Assembly: GCA_963930645.1 (NCBI GenBank) | Contig: OZ005648.1 | Location: forward strand, 249,465,436-249,529,435 | DNA from: Salticus scenicus | Lineage: Eukaryota > Arthropoda > Arachnida > Araneae > Salticidae | DNA: 64,000 nt | Reading direction: 5' to 3' | Shown: one piece after another, positions 11,851-23,781 of the stretch | Position numbering within the stretch: position 1 is the first letter of the stretch | Layout: each line of letters begins with the position of its first letter | Notes under the pieces: model-generated | The model's input: only the letters and a program-made list of their open reading frames with translations | Told to the model about the DNA's origin: nothing | Databases searched by the model: none | Made by a program: the position numbers and the translations under genes

Positions 11851-13124
11851 GATGTGAAAGATATCAATGATGATGAGAAACTGGAGGAGATGAAATGCTT
11901 TCATCGATTGGAGGTGATGTAGTATTTTTCGTTAAAGATAAAGGATGTTAAGAGTGGGAATTTATTTCTTTAACTATTAAAGAGAAGACTTGTACCCATT
12001 ACTAACAAGAATGCTCAGTGATGGAGAGCGAATACTTTATAATAATAGGTACAGCGTCAATGAGGATATATTTTGAACGTGTCAAAGGAATGAAACGGAT
12101 TCGTTAAATTTCTTTAGAATAAGAACAATTTTATTTTACTGGAGAGTGCGCAGATTTTTTTCCGAGCTGTAACTTTTTTATTTATTTATTTATTTATTTA
12201 TTTTTAATAATGGGTTGTTGAAAGTTATATTTTGCTGAATATGTGTCACATAGAAAACAATTATATATGCATTATTCAAATACTACCATTCATTCAATAT
12301 AAAATAAATTCACATGCTGAAAGTGATTTCACAAGATAATATATGCATAAAATAATAGAGAAAAATGAAGCGAAGCATAATATTCACATGATTAACAACT
12401 AAAATAAAATTTACAAGGAAAAAAATTAATAATATAAAAAATATTATTGAACTGCAAAATCTTATTTATCGGCATCATTATCACTGAATACCTCAAATAA
12501 TTTAATATTTTAATTTTGATTCACTTGTGTAAAAAATTAAGGCAGGGGCTGCGTTTCAAAGCGACCGTTAGAGGTGTTTGACATGTATCTTAAATCGTAC
12601 CATAAAATCCTCAATATGTTAGGATATAAGATAAGTGACAAAAACCATCTAAATAGGGTTTAAGTCGGGTGAGTTTTACGTCGCACTTGAGCTACGTAAT
12701 GGGCTGTGTGTGATGGTCTGGGATTAATATCGAGGGATTTCGAAGACATGCCATCAAAATTTTGATCCTCTGAGGAGAGGGATCAAATTTTTTTTGTCCC
12801 TCGAATTTTCCTCGATTTGGTAACCCTCAGGGTTATTATTTTTACGGAACAAGGAGGACATTGCAGCAACAGCGTATTTTACGTACACCAGCTACTATTG
12901 TGCAGGCTCGAGGGCCGAACTCGAAATCCTTCGATTACAAACCAGGGTACCATGCAACCCCCCCCCCCCATTTGAAATAAATTATGAGAAAGATGGAAAG
13001 GGTCTCCATTGAAAAGGTAGTGGTGAGAACAGTTATGTAAAAGACAGGTGTGTGAATGTTATAGGTACCTGGTTACAGAAATTTTACCTGTAGAAGGAAT
13101 AGTCACACGGCTAACTACAAAGCA
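11851..13124. other. Spacer with a possible SINE-like segment
   Basis: A TTTA run lies at about 12177-12206. The segment 12690-12970 is less A+T-rich, carries GAGGGATTTCGA and GGGCCGAACTCGAAATCC, and ends in a C run (12957-12969). It could derive from a tRNA-related SINE, but no box A/B pair is convincing. Nothing else is recognised. Confidence 0.4.
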
Positions 13125-14150
13125 AGATTTATTACGCCTGTTCACTCTGAGAATGAGATTTTCAAGAAGCTCTTGAGATATTTTTCCCAATCTTTTTGAA
13201 ATAATTCGTAACTGCAGAATCATTATTGGTAGCTTGTAACATGCTGTTAAGTATCTCCCGAGAAGATCTCACATGTGTTTTAAAGAATTTAGTTCGGGAA
13301 ACTTTCCAGGCAAGTCTATTCTTTAAATATCTTCCTGTCTGAGAGTTCTACAATGGCCACTGTTGGATTATGTGCATTGTTGGCGTTTATAAAGATGTAT
13401 GTTAACCCATACAAACTGCCAAAAAGCATGGAGTTGATTGAAAACTATAGTACAATAAAAGTTACTAATCACTGAATTTCTTTGTGATATGTTGAGGTCA
13501 TCTAAGGCAATCTAGTATGATACCAACAATCACGAAAGCATTCAAAATTCTCTTTGAATTATGTTGTTCCGCCTCACTTAAGGTGTGTATATGCCAAAAT
13601 TTTCCAGTTACACTAAATCTGTAGAAGAAAGTCTCTGAAGAAGAAAAAAAAACTCGATCCTACACTTTTTTTGGTTCAGTTCTTCTCTTCCTGGCACCAC
13701 AGAAATCATCATGTCCTATGAGCAGACGTTAATGTAATATTTTGAAACTGGTGATCATACTTGTAGAATACATTTGAGCAACCTTTTAACTTTAGTAAAG
13801 TGTAATATTGAGCGTCTAGTAATTTCTTGCATGTGCTTTGAGACTTTTCCTGCTATCTGCTGTTTCTCTTTTCTTCAATGTAGGACAATTTCTATTTGTA
13901 TGGAAAATCTAGGACAATGTGTAGCCTTATTAATCTCCAGGCTAATTGCTGCTTTTGCACAGTTGCTGAAAGCTGGGAAATTTGTTTCTGTAGCTTAAAA
14001 TTCTCACGAGGCTCGTAAAATAATGCCGGTTAAGATCACAAACTAATTTGTTACACCAGTCAAATTTCAAACTTCTTCCAATTTCCAATGGATAGACCTC
14101 CAATATAGTCATCCAAGTTTTTTCTCTTGGATTACCTGTTGCGAACATAA
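13125..14150 (-). pseudogene. Tc1-like transposase relic 1
   Basis: Tc1 transposases cut and paste DNA at TA sites using a DDE/D catalytic triad. On the minus strand, the C-terminal half is readable across several frames: IFINANNAHNPTVA (plus about 13357-13397) at the position of the second-Asp motif, DLPGKFPELN (about 13283-13312) at the position of the usual W-P-x-K-S-P-D-L-N block, then DLLGRY and ISQELLENLILRVNRR towards 13125. The second catalytic Asp appears lost (N-A in place of D-N) and frameshifts separate the pieces, so it is dead. Upstream to about 14150 the match is weak and the N-terminus is a guess. No terminal inverted repeats were found. Confidence 0.75.
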
Positions 14151-15387
14151 CACAAATTAAGAAAAACTGATCATATGGACTTTACACCCTGCAATAATTC
14201 TCACCGAATTATTGTAAGCACAACATTTTTGTTTTTTACGACACTTTTTTTTTTTACACTTCTTCCCCTATTACTACATGTACATATGGATATGGTGTAC
14301 TTCGCCAGACTCTAGACTATTTTTTGACTGGTCTAAGATCCATAATGTTGCTTATATGCTTCCTCTTTTATGCTGATTTCTTTGCTTTGTCTTTAAACTT
14401 GCATACAATACATTCATAATCCTTCGTTTTTATGGCTCAGAATTTTATATTTGTTTCTTTTCTGTAAAGTACAATCATAGATATATAAGATCTCCATTAA
14501 TTCAAACCCCAAATTTTCACTTAATCCGAACAAACCTAAAGACCCGAAATCTCCAATGCTAGAATAACATTAAAGAGTTATATTAATCTGAACTCATTTT
14601 TTCTTAACCTCGGTTAATTTAATCTCACGCAAATTTTACCATGATCTTACCCAAATTGCAGACCCTTTAAATAAATCTAGTCGTTTCTGCACACCTGAAA
14701 ATTTCTTAATTGTTCATACTTAATTCCAATATGTAACAAACCGCTTGATGATTGTTCTGACCATCAATTACATCTAATCCCAAACAATCCTTATTTTATT
14801 TAATTCCCCTTTTAAGCATTTACATCATTTCTAAATCTTTTTTCAGAATAACATTTTTTCTTCATTTTTGTCAGCTGCTTTGTAGATGTAGGTTGTCCTC
14901 ATACTTCAGAAGACCAAGTGTCATTCCAAGATATTCACAGTGTACAAACGAGAAAAAAAAAGACCATTCGAAGAAATAGTATTTCCAAGCTTTTCTGTAA
15001 CAATTCAAGTGTGATGTGATCGGACAGTATGTATCAGAAAAAAGGGATTTAGAATAAAAACCGTTGAAATATTTTGCGAGAAAACAGATTCTGACTGCTT
15101 AGTTTCTGTGCCTCCAATCAATCCCTTAGCTACAATAGAAATAGATACGCTATAAACTGAGTGTTTGCGCACGTTCATCCTTATGCAGTCATTATTAGAC
15201 ATAGAACTTATCTGTTTCCTTTTTTTTTTTCAAATAAAAAGATTGCAAAAACTTATTTTAAAAAAGGGTGCTGGGAAAAACACAAATGGTCAGTTTTTTA
15301 ATATGATGAAATCATAAAAAAACTCATAAACATTTATTTAATATCAAGTAAGAATGAAACATTAATAAAATTTCAAAATGCATTATA
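14151..15387. other. Spacer, possible decayed pogo/Tigger-type remnant
   Basis: Stretches such as CACTTAATCCGAAC (near 14518) and ACCTCGGTTAATTTAATC (near 14608) resemble degenerate ends of pogo/Tigger-like elements, but no transposase can be read. The minus-strand opening at 15005-15202 has no recognisable product. Otherwise unassigned. Confidence 0.3.
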
Positions 15388-15607
15388 CAGTCGGTAACAA
15401 AAGTATCCGAACACTAGCAAAAATTTCTATATTAAAAAAGTAGAGTTAATACTGTTTTGTTAAATAAATCAATGTCGAATCATGTTCTTGGACTGACTAA
15501 GAACATGATTCGACAAGGATTTATTCGACAAGCACATAAAGTATTTTTCAAGCTATTCGACAAAACTAAAAAAGTGAAAGTGTTTCCACTATTTTGTTCA
15601 ACACCTG
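15388..15607. mobile_element. 220-bp Tc1/mariner-type MITE with internal hairpin
   Basis: The element starts CAGTCGGTAACAAAAG and ends with the imperfect complement of it (reads CAGGTGTTGAACAAAA from the other strand). TA dinucleotides flank both ends (15386-15387, 15608-15609), as expected for this superfamily. Inside is a perfect 17-bp inverted repeat: arms 15473-15489 and 15499-15515 (TGTCGAATCATGTTCTT), loop 9 nt. The octamer ATTCGACA recurs twice just downstream. There is no transposase; the 62-codon opening over it is a by-product. Confidence 0.75.
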
Positions 15608-16570
15608 TATATATTTATATATATATTAATTATTACAAATATTAAAAGATAAAGTTTAATTATCAAATAATGCTTTCATTTCGCTAACTTTTTTCCAAAC
15701 TGTACCAATATAAAAATAATTATCAATATAAAATCGCATCGAACTAGACATTTTTAGGACCATAAAATATTCCCTGTTTATACATAATGGCATAAAGGTA
15801 CTTGTAATTATTTAAGCTAAAACTTTCAATTTTTCTCAGCAGAAAGTTTAATTATGATTAAAAAAAATTAAACACTTTGGAAAATCAATCAGTATTCTTT
15901 TTTATAAACAAATACTTTTTATTTTGTTTCGAAACTCAGAAATTTTCATTTTCATTTATTTAACTAATTTTTAGCGGGCTGAGCTTAATTTTTTTTTTCT
16001 ATCTGTACATAAAAGTTATCGTAAGTTAAATAGATGCACATTACTTAAATTAATTGCAAATGAATACCCTTTTTTTTTTCAATCATTCTTGCAGAAAAAA
16101 GTTGTTTTTCAGCTATTTTATCTTATTTCACTATCGGTGATTAAAAACTAGCAGATGAATAATTACTTCTAAATATGAATTAAAACTTATCACGCCAACT
16201 TTTAAGCAATGGATCATTAACAAAGAGGCAATTACAGACTTGGCAATATTGATCATGTCGTGGATATAAAAAATCGTGTCATTTAAAATTTTGCTTATAA
16301 CTTTTTAACTAGTTAAAAGTAAACATGGCAATCAAAAACTTATTTCCGACTTTTTCAATATTCGATAATATTAATTTTTGCTGGAACCCCTACCCCTCTC
16401 TTCATCCTTAACTCAATCCATAAAATGCAAAGTTCCAAACTTTGATCGTTTGAAGGCATACATAATCCATATTTTTTTAATCACTTATTTTTCTCTCTTT
16501 TTTCCCCTTCACATCTTGAAAATTTTTCGTTGCCAGATTCTTTATTTACGAGTTACAAATTAAATTCTCG
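15608..16570. other. A+T-rich spacer without recognised features
   Basis: Poly(T) tracts only. An opening at 16378-16563 is unsupported. Confidence 0.6.
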
Positions 16571-16735
16571 CTAGAATAAATTACCCGGCGTTCCGTTGCA
16601 GATTTTTATCGTCAATCCTGGGTTTTTGCGCGCAGATGAGTTGGACGATAATTTAATTAGGCCCATTAACGGAGGCGCGGTTTTAACTGTAACCGTATTC
16701 ACTAACGTCGGACTTTTGACAAAAAGCATTCGAAA
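16571..16735. other. Unexplained G+C-rich island, open on both strands
   Basis: About 165 bp with far more G+C than its surroundings, free of simple repeats and open on both strands (plus 16596-16811; minus 16571-16804). The plus frame reads VNPGFLRADELDDNLIRPIN and is preceded by a CCGTTGCAG that could be a splice acceptor. The minus frame reads SSARKNPGLTIKICNGTPG and ends at GCCGG/GTAA, which could be a donor. It also holds homeodomain-type cores (TTTAATTAGG, CCATTAACGG). It may be a conserved non-coding element or a single exon. I do not recognise the product. Confidence 0.35.
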
Positions 16736-16810
16736 GATTATGATTTTTTTTATGCTGTTCTTTTTTACTCTTGTTATTATTGTTATTTTCATTTGTTTAT
16801 TCATTTGCTA

Positions 16811-18370
16811 GATATTTTTTTTTCCGGGGATAATCTCATATTACGTTATCTAGAACGGCTCATAATTAACTTAATACAGAAAATTCTACAAATTATTGCA
16901 AGTGATCTAGTACTTTATGTGGTCGAGCATAATTTTATATCTATGACGTGACATTATCCAGTTACGGTTACGACACAAGCGACTTTTTATTTGTACTTTC
17001 ATGGAAGAGGATAAAATTACGACAAAAACATTCTATTGATTTTTATACATAAATTAAAAAGCTGAACACGTTTTGCATCTGCTACGCTAACTCATTTGCA
17101 CTAAAACAGCTTGAAGAAAAATGAGTTAGTGGAATATTTCCCGAGATAATTTTTTCCCACTTTTATCCCTTTTCTAACTTTGAATGAGGGAAAACTGTGT
17201 TTTATAACTTGATTTAGACCGAAGCTTTCTAATTAATTATATGAATTACGCATTCTGAGAATTACGAGTATGCATATAGTTTTTTTTTCCCTACTTAATT
17301 TCTTTTCGGAAGTAGTGCGTTTATGGAATATTTATTATGTGCCTGAAATGAAGTGGAAAATAATGAAACAAAACAAATCAAAGTAGGAAAAAAAGGAGTC
17401 TTGTCTCTTGATTTATTGTTAATGATTATAGATTTAGATGAAAAACATGACCGTTTGGAGCTTGTAGTAAATGTTTTAAGGCAATTATTTTTGGAGCGTT
17501 CATTAGTTATAATTAATTGGCTTCTTTTACAAATAAAAACAGCTTTATTGTCAATATATCTCAGACTTATGGGAAAGCTGTTTTCCAGTTTAACTGGGAT
17601 CATTTTTATCTGTCTTAATGGCTACATGATAAATACTAATATTTAACATTAAACATGAAATAATGTAAGAATGATTAACTATGTTTTGTAAAACACGAAT
17701 TTATTTATTTATTTATTTATTTTTCTTTTGGAAATTTTGTACAACAGCTGGAACCTTTTAAATTTGCAAAAAAAGTTCGAATTGAGTACAGTCAAAGTTG
17801 CGTTAAGATTTTAGTAATTTTAAAGTTTAAATGAAATATACGTGTCTTTTTTTTTTTTAAGGTTTGCAGATTTAATTGACAAACAAATGCTCATTTTAGT
17901 CAGTATACAAAATTATTATTATTTTTTTTTATGTAACTTATCTTTATTTATTTCTACATAGGTAAAAATACACATGCATATAAAGGAAAATCTGATGTAT
18001 TAAACTTTTTTTTTTCTTTTTACTGAGTTTTATGGATACGGATTGTTAGACTAAATCTTTGTTTAATTCTAAACTACTGTCCTAGACAAACGCTTGACGT
18101 AATGTTCCTAGTACTCGTTGTAGAGAGTGCTGGTTTTAATGTCAATTTGAGACTAGGTACACAGAATAGTAAAACTTGTTAAAATAAAAATTATCTGTCA
18201 CAGTATTCCGAATGGAACGAAAAATTTTCTGTTATCGGAAAAAAATTATTCTATACCAGTCTGACACGCGTTGTACTAATTAATATGAGTAATATTAACT
18301 TGCTACGTTAATTTGTTGTTTATTATAAGTATATGATCCCGTGAAAATCCATTTACATTTACACTAAGGA

Positions 18371-18403
<33 letters not shown>

Positions 18404-18830
18404 AAGCCGCACCAGGATGTTTTCCTTTTCTCTTTCTGCAATCGCCAATTTTATCGTTTAAAAAGCAAATTTTCGAACATATTTTATTACGTCGTACTCT
18501 CCGTACACTTTAGGATTGATCCAAGTGTTAAAAATAAAACAAAATTGTCAGGAAAATTGTAATTTTACAGGGTATTCCAAAAATGGCAAGGATAAAGCAA
18601 TTAGCGATACTAAAAAAAGTATTAATTTTACATTGAAAAAAAAATATTTTAATACGCAAGATGGCAAAATAATTAAATGTTAATGAAATATTCGTGAGAT
18701 TGTTTTTAGCAAGATATACAATTTTTTAGCTGTTTAAACTGGAAATTTGGCTGTAAGTGGCCACGTTGCTCATCTAAGCGAGATGACTACAAGTTAAAAA
18801 GCAAATATTTATAAAATCGATTTGTAACAT
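16811..18830. other. A+T-rich spacer with simple repeats
   Basis: TTTA repeats at 17700-17721, T runs near 17850 and 17920, and an A run at 18373-18401. Overlapping openings on both strands at 17295-17646 have no recognisable motif and are treated as chance. Nothing else is seen. Confidence 0.55.
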
Positions 18831-19695
18831 GTTCAGAATTTAGAAACGATTAGAAAAAAGTGTTTAGCAAAACATTTTTTTTTTTCAAAAACAGTGCAGA
18901 AACAATTAAACAAAGCAGGTTAAAAACCAGAAAATCTGCAAAAAATGCCATTATTAAGAGAAAAAAAAAAATAATAATAAAAAAATTTAGTTGATCAAAA
19001 TATTAAAAATATTATTAGTTAATTATTGAGCTGAACTGGTTTTCTCTGATGAGCCAAACTTACTTTATTTTCAGATGAAAGAAACAAGCTATTAGGACGA
19101 TGAAAAGGTGACCGACATAATGAAAATTGCACTCTTAAAGCAGTGACACATTCTCCGTAGATTATGGTACGGAGGTGCATAACTTTTCAAGGAATCTGGA
19201 AAATGTTTGTGTTCAAGGGATCAGTATACTCAAAATAAAATAGGACCATTAAAAAGTGGTACCTGATTGACTGTTTTGGAGATATCTCAGAATTTTCCAC
19301 AATCAGCATTTCAAGATGGTAATGCACCTTTCTACACGGCGTCTGTGTGTATGTTTGTTCGATTTAAATTGCTAAATTTACCTATCCAGTTCCCTGAGCA
19401 TCTATAATTTTGAAGTAATAATAACTTTTTTTCACTTTAAGCTAAATAGAATATCGTAGTTTCACGTTAAGTTAAAAGAATTTCACGTTAAGTTAAAAGA
19501 ATATCATAGAATTTCTTTTTTAACAGATCTGGAAATATTCCTGATCTCAATCCGCTCGATAATGTTTAGTCAGTAATAGAGGAGAGGGATTCGGAATTTC
19601 TGGCCTACAACTTTCCAATAACTTGAAAAAGTAATTTGTCATATTTAGCACAGTGAAATTTCTGAGGTTTATGATACAAAACTGTATAATACATT
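18831..19695 (+). pseudogene. Tc1-like transposase relic 2
   Basis: All three catalytic regions of a Tc1-type transposase are visible in order on the plus strand, in different frames. A helix-turn-helix tail (VQKQLNKAG, near 18890) comes first, then FSDE (19067-19078, first Asp), ENCTLKAVTHSP, FQDGNAPFYTA (19309-19341, second Asp) and PDLNPLDN followed by a stop and SVIEER (19540-19580). The gap between the second and third acidic positions is about 240 bp, more than twice normal, because A+T-rich DNA containing a duplicated CACGTTAAGTTAAAAGAAT (about 19462-19503) sits between. Stops and frameshifts make it non-functional. Confidence 0.8.
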
Positions 19696-19871
19696 GTACA
19701 TCAAAGCAGCAATTCAAAATAGAGATAGAATTACCCAATGCAGAATACATATTTTTATTAAGTAATTGTTTAGCTCTAACAAATAAATAGTTTTATTTCA
19801 CATATTAAAGTATAACATGTTTATTTCATATAATGAATCATAATAGAATACAAAGTATACGTTTATTATAC

Positions 19872-21480
19872 ACTCCTGCTCAAAAGTTTAGCAAGATTTG
19901 CAAACGATCAGTTTTTTTTCAATTAAAAAACTTATCTCTCGATTGAATGTTTCGAAACATTGGGTATTTAAGGAACTGGGTCTTCCTCATGTTTTTCAGT
20001 GAATATTGCTTTAAGACAAAATTTAGGAGGCCGGTAATAAATTGAGAAAAATCAATTATGTTTGTGAAGAATTTGTATCGTTAAGTGAACGGAATGAACT
20101 GTAACTTCACGATATGTTAATATAGACCCAGTTCAATTTTTGGATGAATTCTGTACTGATAAATATAAAGAATTTAAGTCCAAAAATGTCGATTTTGAGT
20201 TAAGTACATAGAAAAAAATTCTCTATCGATTGGTATAAATGATTTAAATCCATGTCATTTAGTCTTTGAGAAAATCCATTGGTAAAAAAAGATTCAAGTC
20301 AGAAATTTAGAATTAATCTTTGGTATAAAATATTTAACTCAATTTTTTCCCTTTATTAAATGAAGGTTGACAATCACTGAATTGTATAAAGGGTATAAAT
20401 CAACATAATCCCTTTTTCCTAATCGATTCTTCTGATTAGTTTTTAGTCAGTTTAATTTTATTTTTCGTCTCCGGAAAAATCAAGAATATGGACTTAAATC
20501 CTTTATACTTATCAGTACAGAATTTCAGTGACGATAGCATATTAAATATAAGAGATATAAGCATTCATATTAAAATTCCAAAAAAGAAAAAAAAAATCAA
20601 CCTGTTTTTTATTTATAATATACAGAGTTTTTAACGAAAATTATTTCCACTTTCATGCAGGTAAGTTGGAAAAACAATATACTGGAATCGAAATACAAAT
20701 ATCTTAAATATCTCATGAAATATGAGCATTTATATGAAAAACGTTTTCACTGCGCATGTACAAAAGATAAAAAAAAATATATATATATTGCGTAGGTTGA
20801 AAGCTAGATATATTGGGCAACTTTTGTCAAAAGTACATTTGAACAGAGCAAAAATTAAGCAAATTATCCGAAAAAGAACGTACTAGGTTTTAGATATTTT
20901 CCAAGAGTTGCAATTTCTTAAGGGGTTTTTCACATGCCGCGTAATTAATTTGAAGATCAAATTATTTCAATCAAGCTCCAAATGTACATTTTTGTGAAAA
21001 ACCACTTATAAGCTTGTAACTCTAACATATTTTTGTTTACTTACTAAGATTTGTGAGATAATAAAGGGTTTTTCACAAAAATGAACTTCTGCTAAGTGAT
21101 TAAAATAGTTGTGGATCTTTAAATTAACTACGCAGAATGTGAAAAATCCCTTAAGAAATTTCAACTCTTGGAAAATATCTAAAATCTAGCTCCTTCTTTT
21201 TCGGATAATTTGCTTAATTTTTACTCTATTCAAATGCACTTTTGACAAAAGTTGCCCAATATATCTAGCTTTCAACTTATGCAATATATATATGTATAAT
21301 AATCTTTCGCACATGCGCAGTAATAACGTTTTTCATAAAAGTATTTATATTTCATGAGATATTTGAGATATTTGTATTCCGATTGCAGTATATTGTTTTA
21401 TAAGTATTTTTCCAACTTATCTGAAAGTGGGAATAATTTCCGTTAAAAACTCTGTATATTATAAATAAAAAACATGCCCC

Positions 21481-21512
<32 letters not shown>

Positions 21513-21842
21513 GAGTTTTAAAATAAATGCTTATATCTCCGTCATTTAATATGCTACGTCACGCAAATTCATCCACAAATTAATATGGGTCTGTATTAAT
21601 AAATTTTAAAGTTACAGTTCATATAATTCACTTAACGATACAGGGTGATCACAAACATTATTGATTTTCCTTAATTTGTTACCGGCCCCTAAATGTTGTC
21701 TTAAACCGATCTTCACTGAAAAACATGAGGATGACCCAGTTCTTTAATTACCCAGCGTTTGGAAACATTTCATCGAGAGGTAAGTTTTTAAATTTAAAAA
21801 AACTGATCGTTTGCAAATCTTGCTAAACTTTTGAGCAGGAAT
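19872..21842. mobile_element. Giant foldback element, arms about 800 nt, TA-flanked
   Basis: The left end starts CACTCCTGCTCAAAAGTTTA and the right end is its complement (ends ..GAGCAGGAATG). TA dinucleotides flank both ends. The two arms match over nearly their whole length as inverted repeats, for example GGGGTTTTTCACATGCCGCG (near 20921) against its complement (near 21135), meeting near 21035. Discounting the nested insertion at 20151-20520, each arm is about 800 nt. There is no transposase. The TA flanks suggest mobilisation by a Tc1/mariner-type enzyme. A transcript would fold into a very long double-stranded RNA. A poly(C)-poly(T) tract interrupts the right arm (21477-21512). Confidence 0.85.
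20151..20520. mobile_element. Nested 370-bp MITE with AATT target duplication
   Basis: The element starts CTGTACTGATAAATATAAAG and ends with the near-perfect complement (..CTTTATACTTATCAGTACAG); the inverted match is about 31 bp. AATT flanks both sides (20147-20150 and 20521-20524). The other arm of the host foldback shows the empty site (GGATGAATTTGCGTGACG when complemented) with a single AATT, confirming the insertion. A 4-bp duplication points to a class such as piggyBac-like, Sola or Chapaev; I cannot choose among them. Confidence 0.85.
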
Positions 21843-22050
21843 GTATTACGTTTAGAAAGAAAGTTTTATATAGCTTTTAATTAAGTACTTCGTAGAGTGC
21901 AATAAAACGAATTATTAAATCAAAAATATACACAAATATTTTTTTTTATCTTTTTTGATTTCATACAAACATTACAGTTTTATTTGTTTCAATCATTAGT
22001 TTGGAATTTATTTCAGATAAAAAAGGTATAAGTCAATATTTCTGCGGTGC

Positions 22051-22083
<33 letters not shown>

Positions 22084-22268
22084 CTTTTGTCCCTTAGCGT
22101 ATTTTTATTGTAGTTCAGCTTTTATTTTAAGGTGCTTAATCCTCGTGTGCGGAAAAAAAAGAGTTCACAAATATTCCTACCAAACCAAATAGTGTTACCA
22201 TTTAATGTTGTGACACTTATCTAGTTATAGTATTAGGTTCTACTTGAATTAAATGGAGAGATGTGGGT
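21843..22268. other. A+T-rich spacer with T32 run
   Basis: An uninterrupted T run spans 22052-22083. Nothing else is recognised. Confidence 0.7.
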
Positions 22269-22440
22269 CAGTGTTGCCAACATGTAGGGAATTTTATAAT
22301 CAATATCCACTACCCGTTTTTAATGATAATTTTTACTTACTTATGCGGTAGCCTTATGGACCATCACATAAATCAAAAATAATTCTTCAAAAATAGTGGT
22401 AATTATTAAATAAAAATATCCCTAACAGTTGGAAACACTC
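22269..22440. mobile_element. 172-bp hAT-type MITE
   Basis: Terminal inverted repeats CAGTGTTGCCAACATGTAGGG (left) and the complement of GAGTGTTTCCAACTGTTAGGG (right) match at about 17 of 21 positions. The flanks are ATGTGGGT (22261-22268) and ATGTGGGG (22441-22448), an 8-bp target duplication with one mismatch, which is typical of hAT elements. The interior is A+T-rich and non-coding. Confidence 0.8.
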
Positions 22441-23470
22441 ATGTGGGGGAAATTTTTGAGATCCATTATTATCCGAAATTTTGAGACCCGGGTTCGGCCC
22501 GGCTCGCACGAAAGCTTTGATTATCCGGTCCGACGAGGTATGAGAACATAAAGCTGGACCCGTACCAGACAAAAACCGATAAAATCAGGCCTTACCTGGG
22601 GAAGAAAAAAAAAGGACAAATGAAGAACAACAAAAACAACAGTTAAAAAAATATACGCATTTCTATTCAAAAAATCTTTAGAGTTCTCTTTCAGGGCTTT
22701 ATATAGCCAAGCAATACAATATCTATTCGTAAAACCACTGAACTTTTTGAAGAAAATTATTATAAATAACTGAAGTGCAATATTACGGACGGACAGAAAG
22801 CACACAAGCAGATAGAAATTCAAACCGAAAATATAAGTATTCATTAAACTATGTATTAAAAATAGTTAATAATACTAAAAACTACATTCATTCCTTTCCT
22901 CTTATATATCGTAATGTATCCGAACCATTTTGTATGATTATGTTACCAAAAGAATAGTGATAATCCAAACATTATCAATGGAAAAGATGGTTTTGCACAT
23001 TTGAAAAATGATGCTACTTTCATTCGATTTCCTTGAAAGTAGCGTAAAAGTGCTTAAAAATATCCTTCATAGTCCCTAGACTTTACAGACCATAGAGCCT
23101 AAAGTCTTATATATAACGTATCTAATTTCTATTATTTGTACGTATGCTCAAATTAATAGCGATGTGCATACCATTTTGAATAGGAAACCAGCTATTGTGA
23201 ACTGAAATAAGATGTGTCAGTTTCGCGGCATACGAAAATATTTGAGGAAATCAGAGTACGAACGGACAGTCAGATAATCAAGTTCAAGTTAACACTTAAA
23301 ACAAAATTTCATGTGACATCCTAGCCAATAAGATTACGTAAAACAAATGGCTTAAAAAAAAATACTTTTTACTATTTTTTTAATTGACGAGGAAAGTGGA
23401 AAAAAATTCTGGACGATGCTGCTCAAAAAAAATAAAATATACAGACACGACATTATTTCATTATTTAAAA
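22441..23470. other. Spacer with a G+C-rich patch resembling a pogo-type end
   Basis: 22460-22560 is G+C-rich (GACCCGGGTTCGGCCCGG, GATTATCCGGTCCGACGAGG). The ATTATCCGG words recall Tigger/pogo ends, but no inverted partner was found. Minus-strand openings (22387-22844) and the plus opening 22775-22957 show no known motif. The rest is A+T-rich and unassigned. Confidence 0.35.
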
Positions 23471-23781
23471 CATGAAAATCTGACATTGACAGATTTTAAT
23501 TTAGTGCCAGAGGCCTACTGCTAAAATTGTTAATATCGACAAATTTTGTATTATGTGATTTTGTAATTTTCTAACATTCAGTGGTTAAAAATCGCCCTTT
23601 TGTTTATTTTAATAAAATATAGAAATACACATTTTTAAACAAAATAAATAAATAATAAATTAAAAAAAATTAAAAAATAAATTAAAAAATAAATAAATAA
23701 ATAAACATGAAAAATCTGACATTGACAGATTTTAATTCAGTGCCAGAGGCCTACTGCTAAGCTTGTTAATATCGACAAATT
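23471..23781. repeat. 75-bp direct repeat flanking A+T-rich filler
   Basis: The block CATGAAAATCTGACATTGAC ... TAATATCGACAAATT occurs at 23471-23545 and again at 23705-23781. The second copy continues into the Helitron coding remnant, so the first is a partial duplicate of the same Helitron piece. Between them is AAATA/TAAA-rich filler. Each copy contains a short inverted repeat (AAAATCTG/CAGATTTT). Confidence 0.75.

Noticed and set aside
12880..12970. tRNA or intact SINE near the CTCGAAATCC word
   Set aside because: Box A/B spacing and pairing were not convincing; left as a possibility inside a spacer entry.
17295..17646. Overlapping openings of about 100 codons on opposite strands
   Set aside because: No motif, ordinary A+T-rich composition and no conservation evidence; likely chance.
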